Shown here piece by piece: positions 11,401-23,833 of a DNA stretch of 64,000 nt. A model generated the notes under the pieces. It had not been told where the DNA came from and searched no databases. It saw only the letters and a list, made by a program, of their open reading frames with translations. Origin of the DNA: Sthenelais limicola (Eukaryota > Annelida > Polychaeta > Phyllodocida > Sigalionidae); the NCBI GenBank assembly GCA_942159475.1, contig OW804096.1, forward strand, positions 41,167,744 to 41,231,743, written 5' to 3'. The number at the start of each line of letters is the position of its first letter. Within the stretch, counting starts at the first letter, position 1. The translations under genes were made by a program, and so were the position numbers.

Positions 11401-13608
11401 CACTCTATAAATATACGTGTATGGATAGATATATATGACAATTGCCTAGAATGGGTATAATATGTACGACGTCGACACATTCTGGGGTTTCGGTCGATAG
11501 CAATCCCCATTGACCCAACCAATTCTGCCCGGTTAAGCAAGAGCTAACCTCGATTGTGCATGGAATAATTAGGGTTTATTGACTCTTGCTGTGGTTGGGT
11601 TTGCAGAGTGGCAATATTGCCACTATTAATGCCTCTCTTGATCTCTTGATGGGAACTTCCTTTACCAGAGATAGTAGACTGAGTGAGATAGGTTTATATA
11701 TAGGAAGGGATTTTCCCTGTCTAGACTTTTATAAGAAGGCTCTCGTTATGGACCCAACCCTGCATAATGTGACGCATCATGGTCTTTGCTGACTTCAAGG
11801 TAAACTACCTAGTTGGTCAAAAGTATTAATTATAAGACTAATTAGCGTTATCTTTTTAGGTTTAATTGAATTCAATATCTAGGTGGATGGCATGCAGTGT
11901 CTATCTTTGTTTTTTGGACTCCAGCTGATCGTGAATAACAAAATAACTATTCAAATTGTGACAGGAAATGTATAACATATCAAACATACTAGGAAGACAT
12001 GGCCTACTTCAAAGACATAGCTACTTAATGTGATTACCTGTAGGTGCAAAACCGGTCGTGGGTAAAATCCCTTCCTATATAACCTTTTGGAACAACACTC
12101 GTATTGAGACACAATGAGAAAATCTATAATATACCATACAGCCATGGACTAATTATCAGAAACCAATTAAGTATAGACCAACCAAACATCGACGTAATAT
12201 ACCGGCTCAATCGTCTGGTGTACCATAATTATATTTGTATCGGTGAGATCTCGGAACTTATTTATACATGAGGATTCTAGGTAGATGTATGCGCACGGTG
12301 CCGGTTGGATATAGTAGTGCATAAAAAGTGACCTCTGTCCCTGGCACTTGTGACAAACAGCCGATGCGACGATATACAGGCACCATCCCCCTCTTACATA
12401 GCTATTAGTGTTGCTGTGAGATGGGCGAGAGATGAGCAGAAATGTCATTTATAGCGCAGAACCATGTAAAGGTAAATCACTTTGTGAGTGAATAGTGAAC
12501 CTCAAATGGAATAGAAGTGTTCAAGTCAGTTTCAGCAGCCTCAGACGTGCGAAGCTTTTAGATGTATGATGTCAGAATGCCGAATTCCTTCTATTTTTGT
12601 TCCGATAATATTTCCAAGAGAGAGCAGTTGGATCAGGTTGCTTATTTTAATACTGATTAAAATTTCTTAATCAGTGAATAATATAAGAGGGCTGGAATCA
12701 CTGCCTGGTTGTGTAGGTCTATATTAATACCAGCCATAAAACACTGATTGTGTCAGTAGGTACAAAGTCAAATTATAAATTCATGTTCGCTGCCACGATC
12801 ACCACTGACATTGTCTCGCCGGGAAAAAAACTATCCCTATATCTAAACTGCAGTGCAGATAAAATTCAGTCGGTGCAATATTATCGACGTGGAGAAAGCA
12901 GTATAGTATCGAAGTACGAGAATCAGCCACGTTCATTCGGGCGATGACCGGAACCACCAGCTCGGTAGATTTGGCCATTCAAGTCTGGTCTCCTGCCTCA
13001 ATGTTAATTAAAAGGAAATATTGTTGGAATAAACAATTTCTTAAGAGCTCGTTGATGTAGTTGTGTTGGTTGATAGGGAGGTTGTGGGAGGAGACTGGGA
13101 TGCGCACCACTCTCTGGAGATGCCTTCACTGTCTGTGTATATGTATGGAAGGCAGACGATCAATGAGGCGAGACTCGGAACAGACACTCTAATCTAAAAC
13201 ACCTAGGAGGGAGGAGCCAGGAGGGAACACCTACCAAACTTGGTAGCTTTGCAACATCCATGGCACAATTCCATTCCACAAGGTGATTCTTAGATATATA
13301 GTCCAATATAGACGTAAGTACTGCCTTGCTGGATGACCTGTTATCTGGATGCGCAATAGAACTTTCGATATATAGAAATTATATCAGATTCTGAGGGACT
13401 TTTTGGCAACGCTGTCATACTGTCTAGGATCTATTTTGTTTAGCCCAGCGGGGATTCTTGACTCGTGAAGATGATTCCAACAGGTGAATGTAAGTAGGCT
13501 TTCTCCTTCTCATTGTTCCACCTGTGATATTAGTTATGATGTTGTTTACAAACATGAGGCAAGGGCAGAAAAATGTGTCAGTCAATTATTCTTCGCATCT
13601 CTCTCAGG
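8431..13608. other. Unassigned DNA with a few protein-like open frames
   Basis: No gene is firmly supported. Three stretches are less AT-driven than the rest. At 9107-9337 (plus) about 76 codons include SNSYGNEDSLSWSVNPLDE. At 9568-9795 (minus) about 75 codons start from GTG and include TGRTTTHLCLQGESAWP. At 12398-12448 (minus) an ATG is followed by 17 codons and TAT|GTAAGAG. The block 10200-10450 is of mixed composition, contains no open frame of note, and could be conserved non-coding DNA. Two nested GTAAGT sites (13317 and 13488) have no open frame before them. A perfect 9-bp inverted repeat (ACTGATTAA / TTAATCAGT) is at 12652-12675. Confidence 0.45.
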
Positions 13609-13760
13609 GGTCCCGCTTAGGTGACCACCTTAGGGACTGAGCGATAAGTGGTCGCATTGCGGGATGGTCGCTATATAGGGTATCTTGGGGTATCTATTTT
13701 GGGGGACTGAGTCAAACTGGTCGTAATTAGGGGTTTGTCACTATGAGGGACTTTACTGTA
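13609..13760 (-). mobile_element. Decayed MITE-like element with internal repeats
   Basis: Read on the minus strand, it starts TACAGTAAAGTCCCTC. It contains two related blocks in which 'gggactgag' is followed by a GGTCG-type motif: near 13634 (ctgagcgataagtggtcgc) and near 13705 (ctgagtcaaactggtcg). It ends in GGTCCCGC-like sequence. Short elements starting TACAGTAAA with repeated GACCACT-type blocks are common invertebrate non-autonomous DNA transposons. No intact second terminus or target duplication is visible, so the class is an inference. Confidence 0.4.
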
Positions 13761-15267
13761 ATTATTTAGGGTTAAAGCAACATGAAGGTCATTGCAAGAT
13801 TGATGTAGATTTATATAAAGTTAGTATCTTCATTATTGTCTTTAAATTCATGGTGCACAATCTCAAACAGACTGAGATATCTGGTATGACATCTCTCTGT
13901 GACAGAATATTGCAAGTGTGGATGATAACTTTGATACATCAGTTAGTTACAATTTGTTTTTCCTGTGTTCTTTCATGAAATTGAAATGGGGCACATTTAT
14001 TAATAAAAAGAAAATGGGAGGCACTAGAGCTTTATATATTATGGCTTTGGTGGCACTGACCAATCCTTTTGAGATGAAAAGGCATAATTTGTATCTAATG
14101 ATCATGGTCACATTCTATCGCTGCACTAATGCTTTGTGGAAGCCTATGGGAAATCTGGAGTATCCTTTGCTCTCTATATCATTCTTCACCAAGCATTTCA
14201 TGCAAATATTGCTCTAATTGAATAGCCTAATTAAATACTCATTTATTCGTCATCAATATCTCCTTATCGCCATGACTTAATATGATATTAAACGCTGCGT
14301 GTTCTCCCATCAAACCTCTTCAGTATGGTTAGAGGTGTACTCGGACATGTGCCTATCACAGGAGCAACTAGCTCCCACAAGAACACGCATTATGGCCCTT
14401 GGATCATAAAAACAACTCTTATGTCGAGGATGAAGAAGCCAATATGGCTGGGTTATAGGCTTCTAATGGGCCGTGCAACCAGGATGGTCCCATCTCCTTT
14501 GGTAGTGTCAATGGGAAAGGTGGTTAGCCTCCATGGGGTATTGGTTTCTATGATACCCATGAGGCAGGAAGCCTGGCCTTAAGTGAGACATCGATATTCA
14601 TATTGGTCCCACACTTTGCTTTTTTGTTTAAATCTTTATTATGGCCGAGCCTCCGGGGCCTCTGCGTGATGGCTGTTTTAAATAACGGTGGGAAACGAGA
14701 TGTACTGGCAATTCATGAACCATGCCAATGTTTACCCAAGTATGCCTAATCATCTCAGAAATCTAATTTATTCTGTGCCATAGCTTACCAGCCAATGTTG
14801 GGGTCTGTCCTAAACTAATTTAATTAATTTAATTGGATCAATTCAAGTTGTATCTAACAGAAAGTAACCAACAGGTATACGCTCTTTAAAAATGTATTGC
14901 AATCACACGATCTACGCTTGAAAACAAAGCCTGCTTTCAGAAATCCACATCGACCTTTCACATCCCAGGGGTACATGGAGCTGAACGTGACTTGAATATA
15001 GTGGGAACTAACCGACCAGTAGAATGTTATTATCGATCACTCTATACCATTTACCCAGCGGTCGCTAGTGCAATGGGAAAGTGTTACCTTCCATTGCGTA
15101 ATCTTACACGATTAGCTACCCTAATGTGGGTCAGAGTGTCATAGTAGTCATAGTAGTTTTAGTAGAACCTCTGTTTATTCAGTGATATAGGCTATTATGA
15201 TAATTTAATTGTCCTAAGATGTGTTATGTTGTAGACATATTTCATTATTTATATATGACCACTGAAA
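13761..15267. other. Unassigned DNA
   Basis: The open frames at 13918-14217 and 14325-14582 (plus) lack splice consensus and recognisable domains. Nothing else was identified. Confidence 0.5.
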
Positions 15268-15594
15268 TTCAGTTTCATTTTTAAATGTAAAGGGCAACTA
15301 TGTTTTATACTAGTATTCACTAGTATTCATAATATTCTTCATTCATAATTTATATAACATATTGATATGTTATTAATCTATTCATAATATTATTGCGAAT
15401 TACTTGATCCGTCCTCCCCATTAATAACCCATTTTGAAATAGACCTATATTCAGTTTTATTGTTAAAGTTACAGGTCAATTATATTAATACAAGTATTAA
15501 TATATAATTGATTTATATGTTATTAATCCGTTCACAATATTATAGCGAATTACTTGATTCGTCCTCCCCATTCATAATCCATTTTAAAATAGCC
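15268..15594. repeat. Two-copy tandem duplication, about 182-bp period
   Basis: Copy 1 (15268-15449) and copy 2 (15450-15594) both begin TTCAGTTT. Both share 'gatatgttattaat' or close variants. Both carry the block 'gcgaattacttgatycgtcc' followed by 'tccccatt' and 'aacccatttt' or a variant, and end near ATAGMCC. Copy 2 is shorter because of internal deletion. The copies have diverged, so the duplication is not recent. Confidence 0.8.
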
Positions 15595-17479
15595 TTGCTC
15601 CCAACACCCTAGACGTCTACATAATTACGTCCTTCATGACAACATCTAGCATGGCTGACCTTGTAGCTCCCGGCAGTCTCAAAAGGTCGGAGCCCTTTCT
15701 ATGGAAACGACCTCTGGCTTTGTATTGCCTGACCCAAAGTAGCGGCTGACTTGACAGGAATCAATTTGTACTGGACCCCTGGACCCAGGACATCTTGTTC
15801 TCCCACCGGTATCAGCCAGACCTGTCGCACAGGAGGCAGCAAAGCTGAAACCGACCTCCAAACATGCCTCCAGTGCAGTAAGCTGCTCGGAGCTGCTCGT
15901 GCAATGCTTGCAGAGAGCTAATATTGACGCGCAATGGATTGGGTGTGGGATAGGGTGTCATTAGGGATGTGCAATGTTAATCAGATGGAACATCTATAGA
16001 GGTAATGATATAATATTGATACAGTAGAACCGCCATCGTCGACCTATTCAAATATTAAGTTTTATAATATCATTGGTTTAGGTTTTTATTCTATGAATCC
16101 GTGAACTCATTATTGTAGTCATTGCAGTGGTTTTTGAATCTAGGGAAATCTCACATTCTTGCTTGATGTGTATGGGATGACCTCCAAAGCTGGCGTTAAT
16201 TGTATGTATGCTGTGATTCTCAAATAGAATTAGCGGGGCTTTTTTATTATTGATCTCTGAGCTGCTGTCTTTTATCACGGTGAACAAATATTTCCCAGGA
16301 GGTATATATTTACGTACCTGGCCAAAACATAGGAAATAATTTAAAATAATTGGTTACCATGAGGGATTTGCAGAGTTGGCATGGCCTGAATCTCCCGGAA
16401 TAGAGCGTCATTACACCAGGGTATCACCACTGACAGTCTGGACTTTCTCATAACCAGCCAATATTGTCAATGAGTACCAATTGCTGGCAATGCAAGACAG
16501 CTGTGATATTGATGCGGATATTAAATACTGTCACATACAGATAAATAAATTCTATTTCGCCCAGTGTTTGTGTACATATAGACGTTGATGTGGAGCCCCT
16601 CGATGGGAGGAGGTAAATATTATTCTGCTGACTACGTATACTTACAGAGGATCAGTGTGTGCACTACCTCTGAAGACAGTTTGTCTGTATTGCTTATCAT
16701 GTAAGACACCAAACCGCCATATCTTCAACTGTTTGGGGCGCACTGTGCCATAGATATGGTCCTATATTGGCACCATAGCCCCAGATACTATATACTCTAT
16801 TTCAAGTATAGAAACTTTCCTCGCCTCCCTTCATTGTGTGTTGTAATGAAAGGATATAGAAGGTCTGGAAAGGCACAATCCTGTATGAATCGGCCACCCA
16901 CAGAGTCATGTCCTGCTATATTTGCTCTCCTGATTTCAGGGATTAGTTTCGGTAGGACTGCAGACTTCCTTTCTAATCACCCCTCTCTCTCTTTGGGTCT
17001 AATCACTCGGGGCTTATTTAATACATGGTTGGATCCAATTACTATAGATGCTGCCTATATGCATCAATTATATTGTGGGTGCTTATTTTAAGGCTGTCAA
17101 AAGGACGCTTATCCATTATGAATTAAATGTGCAGATCTATAACCTCATCTGTAATTTATTCTCGATTAAGGTTTTATCAAACCACATCTCTGTTGTGTTT
17201 TCAGAACCCAAATTGGTACTTGCCTCATAAAACTGATTGCGAACAATTGGGGATAATCAGTTCCTCGCGTGCCAAATAGCTACTATGATTCTATTTAAAG
17301 AAAACATTAAGGTCCTACCACAGCACGTTCTTAGTTTTAGAGATCCTGTGCCCTTTTACAATGCAAACACATAAGCAAAATATACAGGATGGTTACAGAT
17401 CTAATGTATGTCACATTTTATTTAAAATACCGTTGTTCACTAGGCCTTATTTCCATCCAAATAAATCGAGTCAACGATC
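15595..17479. other. Unassigned DNA
   Basis: Apart from the candidate exon at 16646-16761, nothing is supported. The 111-codon plus-strand frame at 16756-17091 has no domain and no convincing splice borders. Confidence 0.45.
16646..16761 (-). CDS. Weak candidate internal exon
   Basis: On the minus strand 116 bases are open, reading from DHIYGTVRPKQLKIW to FRGSAHTDPL. They end at a good donor, CCTCT|GTAAGT, with the plus-strand ACTTAC at 16640-16645. The upstream acceptor (ccaatatag|GAC) has a poor pyrimidine tract. The amino-acid composition is balanced and not AT-driven. An open frame of this length has an appreciable chance of occurring at random, so this is tentative. No family is recognised. 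Confidence 0.25.
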
Positions 17480-17815
17480 AATACTGATTCTATTATGGGC
17501 ATTTTTATGGTCAGAAAGGAAATGAAATCACGGAATCACGAAGAAAGCTCATTTTCAAAAAGCCCCCTGGATGACTGTTTTTAAAAGTGAGCGAAAAACT
17601 AAAATAAATTCATTCAAACCAATTCTTTCTGAGAATACATGTTCCGTGTATTTTGTTTGACTGAATTTGGATCTCAATGTAATATTTGAAGCATGTAAGT
17701 TTTCATACAACTTTGTTGGCATTGTAAATGTAATATCAATCAGCATTAGCTGAGAACAACAGTTGTAATGCTTTTCACTGAATAAATATATCTTAACTTA
17801 AACTAAACTAAACTG
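17480..17815 (+). mobile_element. Possible 3' end of a retroelement with pentanucleotide tail
   Basis: The segment ends 'cactgaataaatatatc' followed by a short (taaac)-like tandem tail (about 17793-17815). LINE and SINE copies of the CR1/L2/RTE type often end with an AATAAA-like signal and a microsatellite tail of this kind. No reverse-transcriptase frame is visible upstream, so this is inference from the tail only. Confidence 0.3.
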
Positions 17816-20287
17816 AATTTATGATATTATTCTCTGTCGTAGAGTCTTTGAGAACCTGTCTATCAAAGCATTTAGCATTTGCTAACTTAAAAAACTCCCA
17901 TATGGGAAATCCATACTCCGACCTCTTACTGAGCTTTGGTACTCAACAAAGTACTGCCGATGTGCATTTGCCATCTTGGCAAATGTATCGCAGGTGGTCA
18001 AAGGTCTGGCGATAAATTATGAGGGAACAAATGTCAGTCATAAAAAGGGAAAACAAGTAAATCATATACGATCAGCATACGTGTACATTATTGTTTTTAT
18101 TGCACCCTCCCGAGTGAGGCATGCGGTATCCTAACAAACAGGAGGAAGTTTTACATTCACCTAATTGCTGTCTTTCTACATGCGCCCAATTCGCTACAAA
18201 TTGTATATATGATCAAACACTTTAGGTTTTTAATTTATTTTTTTATTTTAGGTTATATTATTTCAGTCAAGCTATAGTCCTCCCAGTTGATCTATGTTAT
18301 TCGCAGCTCAACCTGATTCAAAGATATAAAAGTGTTACAGAGATACATATTACAAATGATACAAAAATAATATATATTTTTTCAATTAATTTTGATTGTC
18401 CAAACGAATTAACTATAATCATCACATTCAGACGAACCGATATAAAATATTTAAAATGCTACCGTTAGTATCGGTATATAATTATCAAAATTAACATAAC
18501 GAGATACCATTACCATGCGTAACATGCTATGTGCTAAGTGGAAAATTAATTGCTAAAATCAAAATTGATACGTCCAAAACCAAATTAAATTTGTGTAATG
18601 GGTAAACATTATAAGTCTCGATACTTAGATAACCCTTATAACCAACAATAGCAAATTACAGAATAGGACGTTAACAAATAAATCATTTCTTGATTTTCGA
18701 ACCCACTCAGGTACAGGTAACAATACCCAAGTGCTGCCGTTGGTATTATAGCCCACTTTACCAGGCCCCCAGCGGTGGTATGGGTTAATGGTAGACAGGG
18801 GGTCATGTAATTCATATGTAGGCCAGGTAACAAAACAGCAAGCTCGGTCCTCTTGCTCCACACGTTGCCGCAGGCATTGTTTATATTCTCATAGATAAGC
18901 TACATCGGCATTAAAACATCAGTGATTCATCTATCAAATACGTTTAAGATATCAATCCATGTAGAGGGTGACTTTTAATATGCATACAAAGGTCCTTAAT
19001 TCAAAGCTTTGTTGCCAGGCTTTAAATACCGACGCAAACAATTTTTTAATTGATTTTCCATACTCACGTTCACGGGGAAAAACATTATCAACTAGAAGTT
19101 TAGTCTTACCAAAGTGACTTCAAGAATTATCAACTCGAGAGAATGATAATAACGAAATATGATTCAACATACTCATGTGCTAACGTCATTATAAAAACAA
19201 AAGTTAATATGTAAGATAGGAACCTGTAAGTATTCTATACCTGAAGGCAGATGCTTAATTGTCTTCTGATGCCTTCTCTCGGATACTCCAGCCCTAAATT
19301 GTTTACTTGCCTGGAGAACGGTTGTTTAAGATGGCAAGCGATGTGTTGCCCAAGCCCATGTTAACACCTTGAAGCACTATTTATAGTAACCGAACTAAAT
19401 GAAGGCTGACGAACAATCTAGGTATTCAAGACTTCCTTTTGTTTATTAGGTTTGGTCAGATAACGATCTTGGTACATATATGTTGCGCCAATAGCTACGG
19501 TTTGCACATGGTTCAGTACCTCTGATACTTGTGTAAATAATTCATAGCATGTAGAGACTCTTTCTACCTTTGGAACAGCACTGCATTGAGTAATTCTGAA
19601 ATACACATCTATTTATAATAGAAAAATTCTATCGTTTTTTATATGTATACCTCTCTTGTTTCAAGCCCAATAATGTTGGTAAACCTCCATGCATTCTTCG
19701 GAATAACTTAACCAACAAAACACACAGCCTACATACATGTTTTCCAGTACGAATAAGAAAGAGAATATCTCCTCGACCTGTATAGGCACTGACATACAAT
19801 TAGTTATAACTTCTGCACCCACTTCATGCATACCGCCATGACTCATCCCATGGCGTATTTCAATCCCTGGCCTCGATAAACTTTACACTCTACACAAACT
19901 GGCTTCAAAGTCGAATAAAAATGGACGACTGATCTGATACACCTTGTCTAGTCTGTTCATACAGCGAGGGGAGAGTGAAGTTCAACATCCAAGGCTGTCC
20001 CCATGACAGTTTTCTTGCTTATTTACGTTATTTCTCCGCCCACCTGGATCAATTCCACCAAGTGCTGCTGAGCTAATCCAAGTGATAAGCAAGTATCTGG
20101 GGCTGCTATGACGCAAGACTTGCCACTCGATACCAGTTGGGAACTACTCACTTTCCGAGTTTTTATTTGTAATAAGCTCGGCCAGTTGGCTCATCATTTT
20201 GACGATAAGTACTTCTAAGGGATGCACTGCATGAAATTGAGATATTGGACGAGGGGCTTGTGAGATACACTCACACGTTGCTCACAA
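17816..20287. other. Unassigned AT-rich DNA
   Basis: No gene is supported. A perfect 9-bp inverted repeat with a 3-base loop (CATTTGCCA TCT TGGCAAATG) is at 17965-17985. The minus-strand frames at 18625-18863 overlap in two registers and show no domain. Confidence 0.5.
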
Positions 20288-21515
20288 GGGGTAGAGTGTG
20301 GAAAATGTGAGTCACAATATGCTTTCCTGCTTGTACCAACTTTGTGCAGTAGTTTTCATCAGGGAACTTGATTATGGAAGCAGCAAGGGCAAAGCATATT
20401 CATAAAGGTATAGCATAAGCTAGGCATTGGTTAATTAATCTGTATAGTTTAATTGTCAAACTCTGCAAGAGCAGAGGTAGTGGAAGAGTGGCAAATTTGA
20501 GTGACAATAATGCTTTCCTTCTTGTACTGACTTTGTGCGGTAGTTTTCGCCAGGGAACTCAATTATGGAAACACCAATGGCAAAGCATATTCATAGACCA
20601 GTATAGTATAGTCTATCCATTGGTTAATTAGTTTGGATAGTTGATTATCAAACTCTGGAAGAGCAGGAGGGGAGGGTTGGGGGATTTTGAGTCACAATAT
20701 GCATTCCCGCTTGTACCGACTTTGTGCAGTAATCTTTGTCAGGGAACACGATTATGGAAACACCAATCGCAAAGCACATTAATAAACCTGTATAGTATAA
20801 GCTACCCATTGGTTAATTGGTCTGGATAGTTTAATTGTCAAATTCTGCAAGAGTAGAGGTAGGTGGGGTGGGTGGGGGGAATGGGGGGAGTGGGGAATTT
20901 GAGTAACAATATGTTTTCCAGCTTGTACCGAGTAAATTTGAAGAACATCAATGGTAAAGGATATCCATAGCAATATCATAAGCTATCCATTGCTTAAATA
21001 ATCGGGATATTTTAATTATCAAACGTTATGGTATTTCCAAGGGCAAAGTAGCGGGAGAGGGTGAGACATTTGAGTCACAATATACATTCCTGCGTGTACC
21101 GACTTTGTGCAGTAATTTTCACCATTTCCGAAAACATCATTGGCAAAGCATATTCATAGGAATAGAATAAGGTAGCTATTGGTTAATTAGTCTGAATATT
21201 TGATAAGTCTAACTATAATGTGCTTGCAAGAGCAGAGGTAGCAGGAGGGTAAAATATATGAGTCACAATATGCATTCCAGCTTGTACCGACTTTGTGCAG
21301 TAATTTTTGCTAGTGAACACATTTACGAAAACATCAATAGCAAAGCATATCTTTGTTAATTAGTCTAGCTATTTCAACTGTTGAACTTTATGGTGCTTGC
21401 AGGAGCAGAGGTAGCGGGAGAGTGGAAAATCTGACTTACAATATATGCATTCCTCCTTGTACAAAGTCTGCGCAGTAGTTCTCGCCAGTCAACTCATTTA
21501 CGAAAACTTTTTTTA
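20288..21515 (+). repeat. Satellite-like tandem array, seven diverged units of about 190 bp
   Basis: The landmark GTCACAATAT or a close variant recurs at 20311, 20501, 20691, 20903, 21074, 21262 and about 21435, giving spacings of about 171 to 212 bases. Each unit continues with 'cttgtaccgactttgtgcag', then 'ggcaaagcatattcata', then 'ttggttaattagtctg', and ends with 'gcaagagcagaggtag'. The units have diverged and carry indels, so the array is old and not recently homogenised. The array is non-coding. Confidence 0.9.
20865..20895 (+). other. G-quadruplex motif inside the tandem array
   Basis: Five guanine runs (4, 3, 6, 6 and 4 G) are separated by loops of 1, 1, 3 and 3 bases. They lie at the junction between the third and fourth units, where the spacing is 212 instead of 190. 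The tract accounts for the extra length and satisfies the usual G3+N1-7 rule. Confidence 0.75.
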
Positions 21516-23527
21516 GAATACATTCTCTCTTTCAGGATGTTGAGTTTACAAGTAAGTTTAGTTTAGTTAAAAAATGTTCGACTCTCACGAAAATTGTATT
21601 ATGTTGTTGTGCATTAATTTTGATTGTATTCAGAATTAATCCTCATCTAGCTCCAATGATGGCGGTGTATCTATAATTACAAATATATGAAAGTACATTT
21701 CTTGAACTTAATTACAATTATATATTATGATATTAAAATTATCTATTGAATTTCCAACAAATTGTTGCATTATGAATAATAATTGTTTACTGATCCTGTT
21801 TTTGAATCGTAGTTTTAAAACGGGGGAAAGAAACTGACAGTAATGTTTTGTTAATGTGTTTGTTATAGCGAGAATTTAGAAACTTATTTTTCATATTGGG
21901 TGGATAAAACATAAACATCAGCCCTCTAATTATTCAGCTGTCCCTATGTGTAGTGCAGGGTTAAGGGTTTTGAACAACACAACATGTTCGTACCACCATT
22001 CTCCTTACCCAATCTATCACCGTATGCCCGGTATTTCTGGCTATTTTATGTATTGTAAGATTAATGAGGACCTGGCCAGGCTCGAATATTGTTCAGTCAC
22101 CATAGGGTTATATATTACATAGTGTGACTCTTAATCTGATCAGACAGCTACAGTGATTGAATACCCGTCAGTTAGAAAGGGCCCATAGGGCCGATGCGTG
22201 AAGGCCTAAGAAAGTAAAGGGTCAGAGAGAAATAGAGGGAGAGGGAGGGAATCAGACAATGTGGACGCGTGTTCAATGGGACACGGGGAAAACTGCCGTT
22301 ATAGTTTTGGAGGGGAACTTTATGAGAACTGACAGCTACTGTAGGCGAACTCTTACTAGGGGTGATGACTTTTGGAAAGCCCCTGAAATGCCATATTGGT
22401 TTTGTACCATTGATTGCTTCCCGCTACCTGCAACTAGGTGCTGAGTTAGTCCTCGAGCTGAAAAATGTTTGCCTAGGCTACAGAAGGAAACAAGATTCCA
22501 TCTGATGGGAGGCGATCGAATCGCTTTAGACAGCAGGCCCCAGCGCATCAATGCAAAACCAATATACATCGACCAATATTAAATACGACTGTACTGCTCC
22601 TCTAGGAAAAATCACTTGGATGTGTTCTTGGGACGGTGTCGAGGTGAACCTTTATGTGACCCAAACTTGTAGTATTCCAGTGTATTCAATAAAATATCCG
22701 ATTTCATGAAATGGTGACATGCTTTGCTCACTTATATGACATACAATTGGATTATAAATGTTTTAGCAAGAGTTATCAATAATTCCAAAATAAATGAGAA
22801 GCCCTAAAGGATATTATCTATACTGTCTGCCAGAAGTAACATTCTATCCGGGGTGCCTTCCACCGATTTTATCTTCTCCTACTCTAGTTCCACAAACAAC
22901 CATCAGGTGGGAGTAAAGAAAGATAATGTACCCATCGCTGATTTGTTTACCCAGGAAACAAATATTTGTCGCTTTGCCCGAGTGTTATGAATGGCCTCAT
23001 CGCATTTTACCTTCGTATTCACTTTTTAGTGTTTTTTTTTGTAAGGAATCAATGTTGTCCTACATGGGAATGGTAGCAGCATTATATTGGCCTGCTCTTT
23101 TATATACCCTTAGGATTGAGGAGAAGGTTTATCTATTGTTACAAACGTGGTACTTTCATGTTGGGGTGAATCCTGAACCACCATGGACACATTTAATATT
23201 CTGAGAATGCAATTTAAACTATTTCCAATAATAATGGAAATGCTTAGACATAAAAATGTTCTGTCTGTATAAATGTACCTATTAATCATACTAACACCAG
23301 TCTATATTCTGGAATACCAGGTAACCTTATAAAGCAAATTGGTCCTCCTGATCAAGGGATTGAGGTGACCCCTATATAATTCATATATCATTTGAATATA
23401 TACATAATACCCCTTCAATTAATTTGCCAAACAATGATTTGAAGAGCTGACTATAGACACAGTATATGGAACACTATGGAGATCTGCTAGTCGTGTCAGT
23501 GAAGTCTATTCTGCTATCATTCACCAG
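21516..23527. other. Unassigned AT-rich DNA
   Basis: No gene is supported. The GC-richer patch 22250-22570 is open for about 61 codons on plus and 77 on minus. Neither shows a recognisable domain or clear splice signals. Confidence 0.5.
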
Positions 23528-23833
23528 ATGGCAGCTTATTGTGTCCAGACGCGTGTGTCTGGATCGTGTCTAGCTCTAGGTACGTCTGCTCTACACCTAG
23601 TACTACTAGTAGTGGTCAGTAAGACAAGTGGTATACATACTGACCCACACAAGGGACAATTGTTGTCCTATTGGAATTGTAAAGACTTGCTGTATCGCGT
23701 CCACATAATTATAGTATCGAGCACATGTTTACAGACCATTGCCTTTCTTTACCTGGCATTACAGGTCTTGCAACAAAAGTATAATTATCGTGAATTCACA
23801 TTCACAATTCACTCGCTTGTTTGGGGGAATTAA
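23528..23833 (+). CDS. Candidate exon for a membrane protein, unrecognised
   Basis: An ATG at 23528 directly follows an acceptor-like sequence (gctatcattcaccag). It opens about 101 codons to a stop at 23831-23833. Two hydrophobic segments are visible, at about residues 14-32 (CLALGTSALHLVLLVVV) and 57-80 (VHIIIVSSTCLQTIAFLYLAL). They are separated by a polar loop containing DPHKG and WNCKD. This fits part of a multipass membrane protein, and the Cys-rich N-terminus with a short first loop is loosely LAPTM-like. No signature motif allows a family call. A weak donor (AAAA|GTATAA) lies at about 23779. Hydrophobic frames arise easily in T-rich DNA, so confidence is low. Confidence 0.3.
   Translation: MAAYCVQTRVSGSCLALGTSALHLVLLVVVSKTSGIHTDPHKGQLLSYWNCKDLLYRVHIIIVSSTCLQTIAFLYLALQVLQQKYNYREFTFTIHSLVWGN

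Noticed and set aside
13317..13323. GTAAGTA donor-like site
   Set aside because: No open frame precedes it.
13918..14217. 99-codon open frame as a gene
   Set aside because: Phe/Leu/Met/Lys-rich composition expected from AT-rich DNA, with no motif or splice support.
17793..21575. A pair of (taaac)-like tails in opposite orientation (17793-17815 and about 21557-21573) as ends of one composite element
   Set aside because: The bodies next to the two tails are not similar, and the tails are too short and simple to link.
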